Origin: Dyadobacter fanqingshengii
GTDB taxonomy: Bacteria; Bacteroidota; Bacteroidia; Cytophagales; Spirosomataceae
NCBI RefSeq assembly: GCF_023822005.2
Contig: NZ_CP098806.1
Coordinates: forward strand, 2,542,001 to 2,606,000
Reading direction: 5' to 3'
DNA length: 64,000 nucleotides
The notes under the pieces were generated by a model. The model was not told where the DNA came from, searched no databases, and saw only the letters and a program-made list of their open reading frames with translations. Shown here piece by piece: positions 33,135-41,907 of this stretch. Position numbers and translations under genes: made by a program. Each line of letters begins with the position of its first letter. Position 1 is the stretch's first letter.

Positions 33135-33968
33135 TTAATTGGAAGGATTTGGCTTTCTACTGAAATAGTTGTTCATGAAAAGCAACTGATATTGTATCGC
33201 ATTGGTCCAGTAAGGCCAGTTGTGGGCACCCGGGCGTACGAGATAATCGTGTGGGATATTCTTGTAAATCAGCTGTTCATGCAGCTTTTCGTTTACGCCA
33301 TAAAAGAAATCATCTACGCCGCAATCGATCATGATCGCCAGCGAATTCGGTGTGAGCAAATGCAGCATATTGATAACCGTATTTTTCTCCCATCTTTCCG
33401 GCTGCTCGGCATATTTGCCCAACTTTTTCGCCATGTCCCAGTTGTTTGGAAAAGGCCGGATATCCACGCCCCCACTCATGCTGCCCGTGGCCCCAAAAAC
33501 ATCCTGATGTTTCAACGCCAGATAAAGCGCTCCGTGCCCGCCCATGCTCAAACCCGTAATGCCCCGCCCTGTGCGGTCTTTGATGGTTTTGTATTTTGTA
33601 TCAATGAAGGAAACCAGTTCTTTGGATACATAAGTCTCAAACTGTGACTGCGGATCAACCGGACTGTCCCAATACCAGCTCCCAAAACCGCCATCGGGGC
33701 AAACAATGATCATATTATAAGTGTCGGCTGCTTTTTCAAAACCTTTTGCCTTGGAAATCCAGTCTGCATAATTTCCGCCGTAACCGTGCAGCAGATAAAC
33801 AACCGGAAATGTTTTTCCCGAATCGTACTGAGATGGCGTTACAACCACCGTTTTCAGGTTTCTTTTCATGATGGCACTGTAAACCTGAATTGTATCCACA
33901 GTGGCTGCCGAGGCAAAGCGGCAGATAAAAGCGCAAATCAAAAAAATAAACAGAGGGTTTCTTTTCAT
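33135..33968 (-). CDS. Secreted esterase (esterase D / FrmB-like)
   Basis: A 277-residue protein with a signal peptide (MKRNPLFIFLICAFICRFASA). The alpha/beta-hydrolase core is VVYLLHGYGGNYADWISKAK, then ITGLSMGGHGALYLALKHQD with the nucleophile Ser in GLSMGG, and the Asp and His in IDCGVDDFF and RPGAHNWPYW. The text resembles mycolyltransferase/acetyl-xylan-esterase-like enzymes, usually deacylating polysaccharides or small esters. It is 65 bases upstream of the MFS sugar transporter on the same strand. The pairing suggests release of a sugar from an ester before uptake (inference). Confidence 0.9.
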   Translation of the reverse strand: MKRNPLFIFLICAFICRFASAATVDTIQVYSAIMKRNLKTVVVTPSQYDSGKTFPVVYLLHGYGGNYADWISKAKGFEKAADTYNMIIVCPDGGFGSWYWDSPVDPQSQFETYVSKELVSFIDTKYKTIKDRTGRGITGLSMGGHGALYLALKHQDVFGATGSMSGGVDIRPFPNNWDMAKKLGKYAEQPERWEKNTVINMLHLLTPNSLAIMIDCGVDDFFYGVNEKLHEQLIYKNIPHDYLVRPGAHNWPYWTNAIQYQLLFMNNYFSRKPNPSN

Positions 33969-34136
33969 AAACTTTTGAGAAATTTTTCTACAACTTAAAG
34001 CTATACACTATATCAATTGTTCAAATATTGTAGAATTCGGGGAATAATAAGGCCTTATTTCTATTCTATACGGCTGGCACTCTAATTGATATCAACTACA
34101 TTATCACAAATAACTCTAACTCAAAAATTTAAGACA

Positions 34137-34301
34137 ATGGGAAATCTTCTTTATACAATAGCTGTCATTTTGGTCATTCTTTGGCTGATCGGCTATTTTG
34201 GCTTTGCCAGCTTTGGAATGGGTAACATCATTCACATTCTTTTGGTGATTGCAGTTGTTGCAATAATTCTTCGTTTGATTCGTGGCGACAGGGTTGTGTA
34301 A
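34137..34301 (+). CDS. Small membrane protein of the lmo0937 family
   Basis: A 54-residue protein, MGNLLYTIAVILVILWLIGY, with two membrane segments (about residues 4-22 and 30-45) separated by FASFGMGN and ending in a positively charged tail (LIRGDRVV). This is the lmo0937 family of tiny membrane proteins, often stress-induced. A frame from 34086 would add 17 residues without family support. The strong terminator at 34322-34370 follows at once, and more than 160 bases precede it, so it is monocistronic. Confidence 0.82.
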   Translation: MGNLLYTIAVILVILWLIGYFGFASFGMGNIIHILLVIAVVAIILRLIRGDRVV

Positions 34302-34321
34302 GGAGAAAGCACCTAATAAAT

Positions 34322-34370
34322 AAAAAAGGCCTGGAATGGATGTTTTTAACATTATTCCAGGCCTTTTTTT
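34322..34370. terminator. Bidirectional terminator between the lmo0937 gene and the TesA-like gene
   Basis: Long arms AAAAAAGGCCTGGAAT (34322-34337) and ATTCCAGGCCTTTTTT (34354-34369) with A and T runs at the outer ends. It can serve both converging genes. Confidence 0.85.
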
Positions 34371-34395
34371 ATCAATTCTCCTTTACATCCGGATC

Positions 34396-35082
34396 TCACA
34401 GCAGATCTTTAATGCGGAGCCAGACATTTTCTGCAAGGATCTTATGTCCCTCTTCGGTCGGGTGAATGCCGTCGGGCAGGTTGAGTTTGCTCTCGCCGCC
34501 GACGCCTTCGAGCAAGAACGGAATGAGTGTGAGGTTATTGGCTTTGGCAATCTCGGCATAGACAGCCTTGAATTCCGATGCATATTTTTGCCCCATATTG
34601 GGAGGAATTTGCATGCCGGCCAAAACCAGTTTGGCATCCGGATATTTTGCATGCACCTTATCCAGGATGGCTTGCAGATTTTTCTTTGTTTCGGAGACAG
34701 GAATCCCCCTCAATCCGTCGTTACCGCCGAGTTCGAGCACAAAAATGTCCAGCGGTTGTTTCAAAAGCCAATCAATCCGACTGTTACCGCCCGAGGTTGT
34801 TTCACCACTCACGCCGGCGTTGATTACCTTATAATTCAGTCCGAGCGAGTCAATGCGCTTTTGGATTAAACCGGCAAAGGCTTGCGAAGGATCATCCAGG
34901 CCGTAACCCGCTGTCAGGCTGTTTCCAAAGAACACAATGGTCTTTTTGGCGCTGGCGGGCGTTTTAGCTACTGCCTTTACCGAACCAGTCTGTTCAGCAT
35001 TTTCCTTTTTCTCACTATTACAAGAAGCCAAAAGAACCACAGAAAGCAGCATTTGGGCAATAAAAACAAATCGATTCATCAT
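34396..35082 (-). CDS. Arylesterase / lysophospholipase-like GDSL lipoprotein (TesA-like)
   Basis: A 228-residue SGNH hydrolase. The start at 35082 gives MMNRFVFIAQMLLSVVLLASC, a lipoprotein signal with Cys21; a longer frame from 35160 would hide it. Block I is FFGNSLTAGYGL with nucleophile Ser55, block III is LGGNDGL, and block V is DGIHPTEEGH with Asp204 and His207. TesA-type enzymes hydrolyse thioesters, lysophospholipids and arylesters in the periplasm. It is divergent from an ABC transporter whose order matches ybbA-ybbP next to tesA in E. coli, so the linkage is old. Unlike E. coli TesA it is a lipoprotein. Confidence 0.92.
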   Translation of the reverse strand: MMNRFVFIAQMLLSVVLLASCNSEKKENAEQTGSVKAVAKTPASAKKTIVFFGNSLTAGYGLDDPSQAFAGLIQKRIDSLGLNYKVINAGVSGETTSGGNSRIDWLLKQPLDIFVLELGGNDGLRGIPVSETKKNLQAILDKVHAKYPDAKLVLAGMQIPPNMGQKYASEFKAVYAEIAKANNLTLIPFLLEGVGGESKLNLPDGIHPTEEGHKILAENVWLRIKDLL

Positions 35083-35176
35083 ATTAATGTCTGTCAATAA
35101 CAATTTTAAGCAGGAATTCACTGAACTGTTCCGGTGAAGTTCCAAGGGGGGCCGTTCCACGGCGGCCGTTCATTTA

Positions 35177-35193
35177 GTTTTAAACGCCGTTTA
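35177..35193. promoter_or_regulatory. Seventeen-base palindrome in the tesA-like/ybbA-like divergent promoter region
   Basis: TTTAAACG and CGTTTAAA around a single C. It lies between the two divergent starts (35082 and 35296), about 95 and 103 bases from them, where an operator acting on both would sit. No regulator gene is adjacent. Confidence 0.35.
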
Positions 35194-35295
35194 AACTATA
35201 TTTATGAGCAACCTAAATCCAAAATAACCAAATTGGAGTAAATCAAGTTACCCCAGTTCAACACCACGGGAAAAACATAAAATTAAAAACAATTG

Positions 35296-35964
35296 ATGGA
35301 TACCATACTCGATCTGCAACAGGTTAGTAAAATATATAAAAGTGGCGACCGTTCCCTGACCGTTTTAGACAATATTAATTTCTCAATCACAGCTGGTTCA
35401 ACCATGTCCATTGTGGGGCCTTCGGGAAGCGGAAAAACGACGCTTCTGGGCTTGTGCGCGGGATTGGACCGGTCCACTTCCGGCACAGTGGAGCTGCACG
35501 GAACGAAGCTCAACGGCCTGAGCGAAGATCAGCTGGCAGCCGTCCGCAACCTCTATGTAGGGTTTATTTTTCAAAACTTCCAGTTGCTTCCCACCCTGAC
35601 AGCCCTCGAAAATGTAATGGTGCCCCTGGAATTGCGTGGCGAAAAGAACATTAAGCCGCGTGCCCTGGATTTGCTTGATAAAGTCGGCCTCGCAGAAAGG
35701 AGCCATCATTATCCAACCCAATTGTCTGGCGGAGAGCAGCAACGCGTCTCCCTCGCAAGGGCATTTTCCAACAAACCACAAATCCTTTTCGCCGACGAGC
35801 CCACCGGAAACCTGGATGCGGAAACGAGCGAAAAAGTGGTTAAGCTCCTTTTTGATCTCAACCGGGAAGCCGGAACAACGCTTGTGCTGGTGACGCATGA
35901 CCTGGAACTTGCTGCAAAAACACAACGCATTATTCGCATTAAAGGCGGCAAACTGGCTGAATAA
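35296..35964 (+). CDS. ABC transporter ATP-binding protein (YbbA/LolD-like)
   Basis: A 222-residue ATPase. Walker A GPSGSGKTT is at residues 41-49, the signature LSGGEQQR at 143-150, Walker B ILFADE at 163-168 and the switch His at 201 (VTHD). It belongs to the MacB/LolD/YbbA group that works with FtsX-type permeases. The ATG at 35296 is preferred over the TTG three bases earlier. The permease gene starts two bases after its stop, so the pair is tightly coupled. With the divergent TesA-like gene it reproduces a conserved cluster. Confidence 0.95.
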   Translation: MDTILDLQQVSKIYKSGDRSLTVLDNINFSITAGSTMSIVGPSGSGKTTLLGLCAGLDRSTSGTVELHGTKLNGLSEDQLAAVRNLYVGFIFQNFQLLPTLTALENVMVPLELRGEKNIKPRALDLLDKVGLAERSHHYPTQLSGGEQQRVSLARAFSNKPQILFADEPTGNLDAETSEKVVKLLFDLNREAGTTLVLVTHDLELAAKTQRIIRIKGGKLAE

Positions 35965-35966
35965 AC

Positions 35967-38510
35967 ATGAATCAAGATAAATTGAATCTTCCCTGGTTGT
36001 TGCAGATGGCATGGCGTGACAGCCGTAAAAACCGCTCACGACTCCTACTTTTCATTTCTTCCATCATTCTTGGGATCGCCGCGCTTGTGGCCATTTATTC
36101 TCTGGGTGATAATCTAAGACAAAACATTGATAATCAAGCCGCAACATTAATTGGCGCCGATCTGGCGCTGAATACGGGTAAGCCGGTTGAAGGAAAAGCC
36201 AAAACGCTTGTTGATTCATTAGGAAAAACCCGGTCAGAAGAACGCAGTTTTGCTTCCATGATTTATTTCCCCAAAAATGGAGGGAACAGGCTTGCACAGG
36301 TTAAAGCCCTGGAAGGGGATTTTCCCTATTACGGGAAATTTGAAACTGTTCCGGTTACTGCTGAGAAAACGTTTCGGGATAGACAGGAAGCGCTTGTGGA
36401 TCAAAGCCTTATGCTGCAATATCAGGCCAAAGTCGGGGATTCCATCAAGATTGGCAATGTAACATTTGCCATTGCAGGGATTTTGGAAAAAGCACCCGGC
36501 TCTACGGGACTTACCAGCACCGTTGCGCCGTCGGTTTACATTCCTATGCGCTTTTTGAAGCAAACAGGTTTAATGCAAAAAGGGAGCCGCGTTGCTTACC
36601 GTTATTATTACAAGTTTGCGCCCAATACAGACGTTGAAAAACTGGCAAAACGGCTCGAACCGCGTTTCGAAGCGGGCGATCTGGACTACAAAACCATTCA
36701 GTCCCAAAAAGAAGACACGGGAAGATCGTTTAAAGACCTCACGCGTTTTTTGGCATTAGTTGGGTTTGTTGCGTTGCTTTTGGGCTGCATTGGCGTGGCG
36801 AGTGCCATCCATATTTATATTCGCGAAAAACTGAATTCCATTGCTATTCTGCGTTGCCTGGGTGTTAAAGGTTCTCAGGCTTTTTTAATTTACCTGATTC
36901 AAATTGCAGGAATCGGCATCATTGGGTCCATATTGGGTGCTATTCTGGGCACGACGATCCAGCAGTTTTTACCTGTTGTAATCAAGGATTTCCTTCCCTT
37001 TGAGCTTACTACGGATATTTCCTGGCTTGCCATCGGCCAAGGGTTAGCGATAGGCGTGCTTATTTCGATTCTGTTTGCCTTGCCCCCGCTCGTTTCCATC
37101 CGCAAAGTTTCGCCGTTGAATGTGTTGCGTGTTTCGCTGGATGCCGTGAAAATGGAAAGAGATCCGTGGGCCTGGGTGTTATACGGGCTGATTGTTGCCT
37201 TTATTTACGGTTTCGCATTTTTGCAAATGCAAACCTGGATTGAAGCATTGGTTTTCACAGCCAGCATTCTGGCGTCTTTTGTCGTGCTATATGCCACTGC
37301 AAGTCTGCTGATGTGGCTGGTGCGCAAGTTTTTCCCTACATCATGGAGTTATTTATGGCGGCAGGGATTAGCCAATTTATATCGTCCCAATAATCAAACA
37401 TCCATTTTGGTTGTCTCCATCGGCCTCGGCACGTGCCTGGTTTGCACATTGTTTTTTGTTCAAACGATTTTACTCAACCGGGTGAAAATGTCGTCCAGCG
37501 GAAACCAGCCTAACATTGTCCTTTTCGACATTCAGGGAAGTCAGAAAGAAGCTGTGCTGGCTATTGCAAAAGCACAGAATGTTCCTGTCAACCAGAATGT
37601 TGCCATTGTCAACATGCGATTGGAAGAAGTGAATGGAAAAACGGCTGCTGACTTCGAAGGCGACACCACTGCGGAACAGTCGCGCAGGATTTTCGGCCGC
37701 GAATACCGGGTAACATTCCGTGATTCACTGAGTTCTACGGAAAAACTCACAAAAGGAAAATGGAAGGGAACCTACAAAAGCGCCGACGGCCTGATCCCTA
37801 TCTCAATCGAACAGGGTTTCGCGGACCGAAGCAGGCTCAAACTCGGCGACACCCTCATTTTCAATGTGCAGGGAACGATGATGTCGACCACAATTTCCAG
37901 TCTCCGCGAAGTGAACTGGGGTGAAGTGCAAACTAATTTTCTGGTTGTTTTCCCAACCGGCGTACTGGAAGAAGCGCCGCAATTCCACGTCATGCTTACC
38001 CATGTGCCCAATCCGCAAGCGTCGGCCGTTTTTCAGCAAGCCATTGTTCGCCAATTCCCCAACATTTCGATCATTGACCTTGCACTAGTGCTTCGCGTGT
38101 TGGATGATATTTTCAATAAAATCGGCTTCGTTATCCGGTTTATGGCCGGTTTCAGTATTCTGACCGGATTAATCGTGCTGATCGCCTCGGTATTAATCAG
38201 CAAATATCAACGCCTGCAGGAAAGTGTGTTGCTGAGGACATTAGGCGCGAGCCGCAGACAGATTTTTGCGATCACAGCATTGGAATACTTCTTCCTGGGC
38301 TCCCTGGCCGCGTTAACAGGCATTTTGCTTTCTCTGGTAGGAAGCTGGCTGCTGGCAAAATTCAGCTTCGAAGCCGAGTTCAAACCCGAGTTTCTTCCTG
38401 TGACCATTGTGTTCCTGTTTGTTTCGTTGATGACCGTTTTTATCGGACTGATCAACAGTCGCGGCATTCTTTCGCGTCCGCCGCTGGAAGTTCTGCGCCA
38501 GGACGTTTAG
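35967..38510 (+). CDS. ABC transporter permease (YbbP-like, double FtsX)
   Basis: An 847-residue permease with membrane segments near residues 26-44, a periplasmic MacB-like part, a first FtsX domain about 265-390 (SAIHIYIREKLNSIAILRCL), further segments about 410-500, a second periplasmic part and a final FtsX domain about 715-840 (YQRLQESVLLRTLGASRRQI), ending RPPLEVLRQDV. This length and layout match YbbP, which is longer than MacB. The role of the YbbAP-TesA system is thought to be extraction or hydrolysis of hydrophobic esters at the inner membrane. It is followed by a 300-base region with a perfect palindrome and operators, not by more genes. Confidence 0.93.
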   Translation: MNQDKLNLPWLLQMAWRDSRKNRSRLLLFISSIILGIAALVAIYSLGDNLRQNIDNQAATLIGADLALNTGKPVEGKAKTLVDSLGKTRSEERSFASMIYFPKNGGNRLAQVKALEGDFPYYGKFETVPVTAEKTFRDRQEALVDQSLMLQYQAKVGDSIKIGNVTFAIAGILEKAPGSTGLTSTVAPSVYIPMRFLKQTGLMQKGSRVAYRYYYKFAPNTDVEKLAKRLEPRFEAGDLDYKTIQSQKEDTGRSFKDLTRFLALVGFVALLLGCIGVASAIHIYIREKLNSIAILRCLGVKGSQAFLIYLIQIAGIGIIGSILGAILGTTIQQFLPVVIKDFLPFELTTDISWLAIGQGLAIGVLISILFALPPLVSIRKVSPLNVLRVSLDAVKMERDPWAWVLYGLIVAFIYGFAFLQMQTWIEALVFTASILASFVVLYATASLLMWLVRKFFPTSWSYLWRQGLANLYRPNNQTSILVVSIGLGTCLVCTLFFVQTILLNRVKMSSSGNQPNIVLFDIQGSQKEAVLAIAKAQNVPVNQNVAIVNMRLEEVNGKTAADFEGDTTAEQSRRIFGREYRVTFRDSLSSTEKLTKGKWKGTYKSADGLIPISIEQGFADRSRLKLGDTLIFNVQGTMMSTTISSLREVNWGEVQTNFLVVFPTGVLEEAPQFHVMLTHVPNPQASAVFQQAIVRQFPNISIIDLALVLRVLDDIFNKIGFVIRFMAGFSILTGLIVLIASVLISKYQRLQESVLLRTLGASRRQIFAITALEYFFLGSLAALTGILLSLVGSWLLAKFSFEAEFKPEFLPVTIVFLFVSLMTVFIGLINSRGILSRPPLEVLRQDV

Positions 38511-38561
38511 CTTCTTTCGGGCCAATTTACCAATTCCTTAGAGTGTGTTTGTTTCCATTAG

Positions 38562-38607
38562 AAGCACTAACGCCGTCATTTGCGCGCAAATGACGGCGTT
38601 AGTGCTT
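38562..38607. repeat. 46-base perfect palindrome without spacer
   Basis: The 23 bases at 38562-38584 (starting AAGCACTAACGCCG) are exactly repeated in inverted form at 38585-38607, with no loop in between. It lies 50 bases past the stop of the YbbP-like permease. No T run follows, so it is not a standard intrinsic terminator, although it may stall or protect the 3' end of the transcript. Confidence 0.85.
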
Positions 38608-38635
38608 GGATTCATCCTATTAATTCTTCTTATTT

Positions 38636-38651
38636 TTTCAAACGTTTGCAT
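38636..38651 (+). promoter_or_regulatory. Operator 1 of the inositol regulon (before susC)
   Basis: TTTCAAACGTTTGCAT, with the perfect palindromic core CAAACGTTTG (38639-38648), the half-site pattern expected of LacI-family dimers. It is identical to operator 2, whose core begins 20 bases later, and to the copy at the LacI gene. Confidence 0.75.
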
Positions 38652-38655
38652 AAAA

Positions 38656-38671
38656 TTTCAAACGTTTGCAT
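38656..38671 (+). promoter_or_regulatory. Operator 2 of the inositol regulon (before susC)
   Basis: TTTCAAACGTTTGCAT with core CAAACGTTTG at 38659-38668. Centre-to-centre distance to operator 1 is 20 bases, two helical turns, so two dimers would sit on the same face. It ends 142 bases before the susC start. Confidence 0.75.
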
Positions 38672-38813
38672 TGACTATTGTCTAATTTCTATTAAATATT
38701 TTAAAAATACAATCTGTAATCTTGTGTGACCAGAACCCTAAAAAAGATGATATGCCTCTCTTAACACGCACTGCCTGCTGTTCATTAACAATTCAACCCA
38801 ATAATTTGATCTT

Positions 38814-41800
38814 ATGAAAAAAACTTTGACTCTATTAGTCAAAACCGGGACACTAGGTGTCTGTCTCATGCAAGCCGCGGCCATATGCGGCCCGCATGCA
38901 ACGGCAGCGGCCCTAACCCCGGTTTCGGAAAGCCTATCGGAGCATGTCGGAACAAACATGCGTGCAATACAAGACGTAACGCTTACAGGAAAAGTGCTTG
39001 CAGAGGGCACAACAGAAGGTTTGCCAGGAGTTACTGTTGTAGTTACGCCCGTATCCGGTGGAACAAAACAAGGCGCAACAACGGATGAAAACGGTGTTTT
39101 TACGATTCAAAGCCTGCAAACAGGAACACGTTATAATTTGGAATTCAGTTATATAGGTTTTGAAAAGCAATCCTTAAACGACTTTCTGCTTACCGAATCC
39201 AATGTCAACTCCATTGAAATCAAACTAAAAGAATCTGCGTCCAACCTGAGCGAAGTAGTGGTTGTAGGTTATGGAACGACTGTAAAAAAAGATATTACCG
39301 GTTCGGTGAAGTCTTTGAAAAGCAGTGATTTCAATACGGGAATCATCAACTCGCCTGAGCAATTGCTGCAAGGAAAGGTTTCCGGTGTGAATGTGACTTC
39401 GGCAACGGGCGAACCAGGAGCAAAAACCAGCATCACCGTTCGCGGCCCGGGCGGGGTTCGCACAGGAAGTACGCCACTTTTTGTGGTAGACGGAATGGCG
39501 CTGGATAACAGCGGAACAGGGGGCGATACCAACCCGCTGAACTTCATCAATCCGCAGGACATTGAATCCATGGATGTTCTCAAAGATGCATCCGCAACAG
39601 CGATTTATGGTGCAAGAGGTGCGAATGGTGTCATTTTGATCACAACCAAAAAAGGTAAATCAGGACAGGCCAGCGTAACATATTCAGGATCGCTGGGCAT
39701 TTCCACAATGGCACGCCCGCTGGATGTGCTATCAGGCCCTGAATTCTTGACGGAAGCTGCGAAACTGGGCGGCACGGTGATCAACGGCGGAGCGGATACG
39801 GATTGGCAAAAAGAAATTTCCCGCAGCGCAACGACCCATAACCACAACATTTCTGTTGGCGGCGGAGCCGAAAAAATGACTTACTACGGCTCATTTGGCG
39901 CACAGAAACAACAGGGAATTCTGAAAGGAAGCCAGCAGGATCGTTACACAGGACGCATTAACCTGTCGCAAAAGCTGCTGAATGACCGCGTGACGCTGGA
40001 TATTAACCTGAATGCGACCAATACAAAGAACAAAAAACCAAACGTTCAGGGCATGATCGGCGGGGCGATTACAGCCAACCCGACGTATGCGCCTTATGAC
40101 GCGGACGGCAATCCTTTCCAATATCAGGATGGAACCAACCCACTGATCCCGTTGAGGTTATACAAAGAACTCTTGAATACAAACCGTATCCTGGCTTCTA
40201 TCTCACCTTCTGTTACGATCATTAAGGGGCTGGTTTATAAACTTAATTTCGGTCTGGACCATTCTACGGCAACTCAGGATAAGCAAACCTTGCCTAACAC
40301 TGTTCCGTTTGAAATAGGCAGGCTGGAAAATTATCAGTTCAAAAACAGCAACCGCCTGATAGAGAACTATCTGACTTACACATTTGGTAACAAAGTGCAC
40401 AGTTTCAACGCACTGGCAGGACATTCTTACCAACATATTTTATTGCAGGACCGAAGATTCAGCATTAACAAATTCCCGATCTCAGACATTGAGCCAATCT
40501 ATAATCCAGGTCTCGGACAAGATCTATCCCTCATCCTGAATGCGCCTGAGGGCCACGCGACGATTAATGAGCTGCAATCGTTTTTTGGAAGGGTAAACTA
40601 CGGTTTCAAAGACAAATACCTGGCCACAGCAACATTGCGTGTGGACGGTTCTTCAAAATTCGGTGCTAACAATAAATACGGTTATTTCCCCTCGTTCTCA
40701 TTGGGTTGGAGAATCTCGGAAGAGCCATTTATGAAATCATCACCATTCTCTGATCTGAAACTTCGGGCAGGATGGGGATCAACGGGTAACCAGGAAATCC
40801 CATCCAAAATAACACAGGCCCGGTTTACATCCGTTGTTTCGCCAACAGCAAGTTACCCGCTTGGAACAGGCCCTTATCCTGCCGGAACCACCAACACCAG
40901 GCTGGCAAACCCAGACATTCAATGGGAAGTTTCAAAGCAAACGGATATCGGACTTGACTTTGCTTTGTTCAAAGGTGCATTAAGTGGTGAAGTAGATTAT
41001 TTTACCAAAACCTCTGAAAAAATCCTGCTTGAAGTGATTCCTGCCGATCCTATTCAGCCTGCCGGAACATTCTGGACCAATGTCCCTGATATGAAAATCA
41101 AGAACCAGGGTCTTGAAATTGATTTGAATTACCGCGAATCATTGGACAACGGACTGCGCTACGGGCTTGGCGGTAACATTACTTTTATCAAAAACGATGT
41201 GACTGGTTCTCCTTACTCAGTCATTCCATCGGGTTCGGCGCAAGGTTCGGGACTGACTTCGGCCACGATCAATGGTTACATTAATAATCAGCCGATCGGA
41301 ACATTCTTCCTGAAAGAATTTACCGGCTTTGACGATAAGGGCATCAGCACATTCAGAGATGTGGACGGGGACGGCATTGTTACGGACAAAGACCGCATTG
41401 CAGCCGGAACAGCCCTTCCCACGCGGATGTATAATTTCAATGGTAATGTGTCTTTCAAAGGTTTTGATCTGACGGCCAATTTCAATGGCGTTGCAGGAAA
41501 TAAGGTTTACGACAACACTGCAAACTCCAATTTCTTTAAACTGAGGTTGCAAAAAGGTCTGAACGTAACTCGGGAATCTTTTGCCGAAGAAGCAGAGTCT
41601 GTCAACAACTCAGCGCCAGTTTCTACCCGATATCTCAAAAACGGAGCTTATCTGAGACTAAACAATCTGGTGTTGGGGTATAACCTGAACACTGCGAAGC
41701 TCGGAATTAACAAATGGGTGCAGACTGTGCGCGTTTCGGTAACCGGCCAAAACCTGGCACTCTGGACCAAATACACCGGTTATGATCCTGAGGTCAACAA

Positions 41801-41897
41801 CGACCGGTCGATCAATGGCATCACTTCCTACGGCGTTGACTATCTGAGTTATCCAAAGGCTAAAACAATTCTGTTTGGTCTTAATGTTGGCTTTTAA
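38814..41897 (+). CDS. SusC/RagA-family TonB-dependent outer-membrane transporter
   Basis: A 1027-residue protein. The N-terminus has an unusually polar export signal (KKTLTLLVKTGTLGVCLMQA). Residues about 55-140 are a carboxypeptidase-regulatory-like domain (TLTGKVLAEGTTEGLPGVTV), followed by the TonB-box-like SEVVVVGYGT (about 146-155). The plug follows (ITVRGPGGVRTG; PLFVVDGMALD; DIESMDVLKDASATAIYGAR, GANGVILITTKKG), then a 22-strand barrel ending FGLNVGF. SusC proteins import large or scarce solutes with the SusD lipoprotein. Two LacI-type operators precede it, identical to the one in front of iolB. The cargo is therefore likely an inositol or inositol-containing compound. Confidence 0.95.
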   Translation: MKKTLTLLVKTGTLGVCLMQAAAICGPHATAAALTPVSESLSEHVGTNMRAIQDVTLTGKVLAEGTTEGLPGVTVVVTPVSGGTKQGATTDENGVFTIQSLQTGTRYNLEFSYIGFEKQSLNDFLLTESNVNSIEIKLKESASNLSEVVVVGYGTTVKKDITGSVKSLKSSDFNTGIINSPEQLLQGKVSGVNVTSATGEPGAKTSITVRGPGGVRTGSTPLFVVDGMALDNSGTGGDTNPLNFINPQDIESMDVLKDASATAIYGARGANGVILITTKKGKSGQASVTYSGSLGISTMARPLDVLSGPEFLTEAAKLGGTVINGGADTDWQKEISRSATTHNHNISVGGGAEKMTYYGSFGAQKQQGILKGSQQDRYTGRINLSQKLLNDRVTLDINLNATNTKNKKPNVQGMIGGAITANPTYAPYDADGNPFQYQDGTNPLIPLRLYKELLNTNRILASISPSVTIIKGLVYKLNFGLDHSTATQDKQTLPNTVPFEIGRLENYQFKNSNRLIENYLTYTFGNKVHSFNALAGHSYQHILLQDRRFSINKFPISDIEPIYNPGLGQDLSLILNAPEGHATINELQSFFGRVNYGFKDKYLATATLRVDGSSKFGANNKYGYFPSFSLGWRISEEPFMKSSPFSDLKLRAGWGSTGNQEIPSKITQARFTSVVSPTASYPLGTGPYPAGTTNTRLANPDIQWEVSKQTDIGLDFALFKGALSGEVDYFTKTSEKILLEVIPADPIQPAGTFWTNVPDMKIKNQGLEIDLNYRESLDNGLRYGLGGNITFIKNDVTGSPYSVIPSGSAQGSGLTSATINGYINNQPIGTFFLKEFTGFDDKGISTFRDVDGDGIVTDKDRIAAGTALPTRMYNFNGNVSFKGFDLTANFNGVAGNKVYDNTANSNFFKLRLQKGLNVTRESFAEEAESVNNSAPVSTRYLKNGAYLRLNNLVLGYNLNTAKLGINKWVQTVRVSVTGQNLALWTKYTGYDPEVNNDRSINGITSYGVDYLSYPKAKTILFGLNVGF

Positions 41898-41907
41898 AAA
41901 ATAAACG

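Larger units (their letters stand above)
38511..38813. other. Intergenic region: perfect palindrome, then tandem operators before susC
   Basis: 303 bases without a gene. The first half contains a 46-base perfect palindrome (38562-38607). The second half has two copies of the LacI-type operator (38636-38671) and then AT-rich DNA with no clear RBS up to the susC start. I looked for a TTTG-N19-TAnnTTTG promoter here and found no convincing match. Confidence 0.8.

Noticed and set aside
38672..38813. Promoter of susC
   Set aside because: I looked for TTTG with TAnnTTTG at 19-21 bases and found only poor matches (for example TAATCTTG at 38717 without a -33 element), so none is reported.
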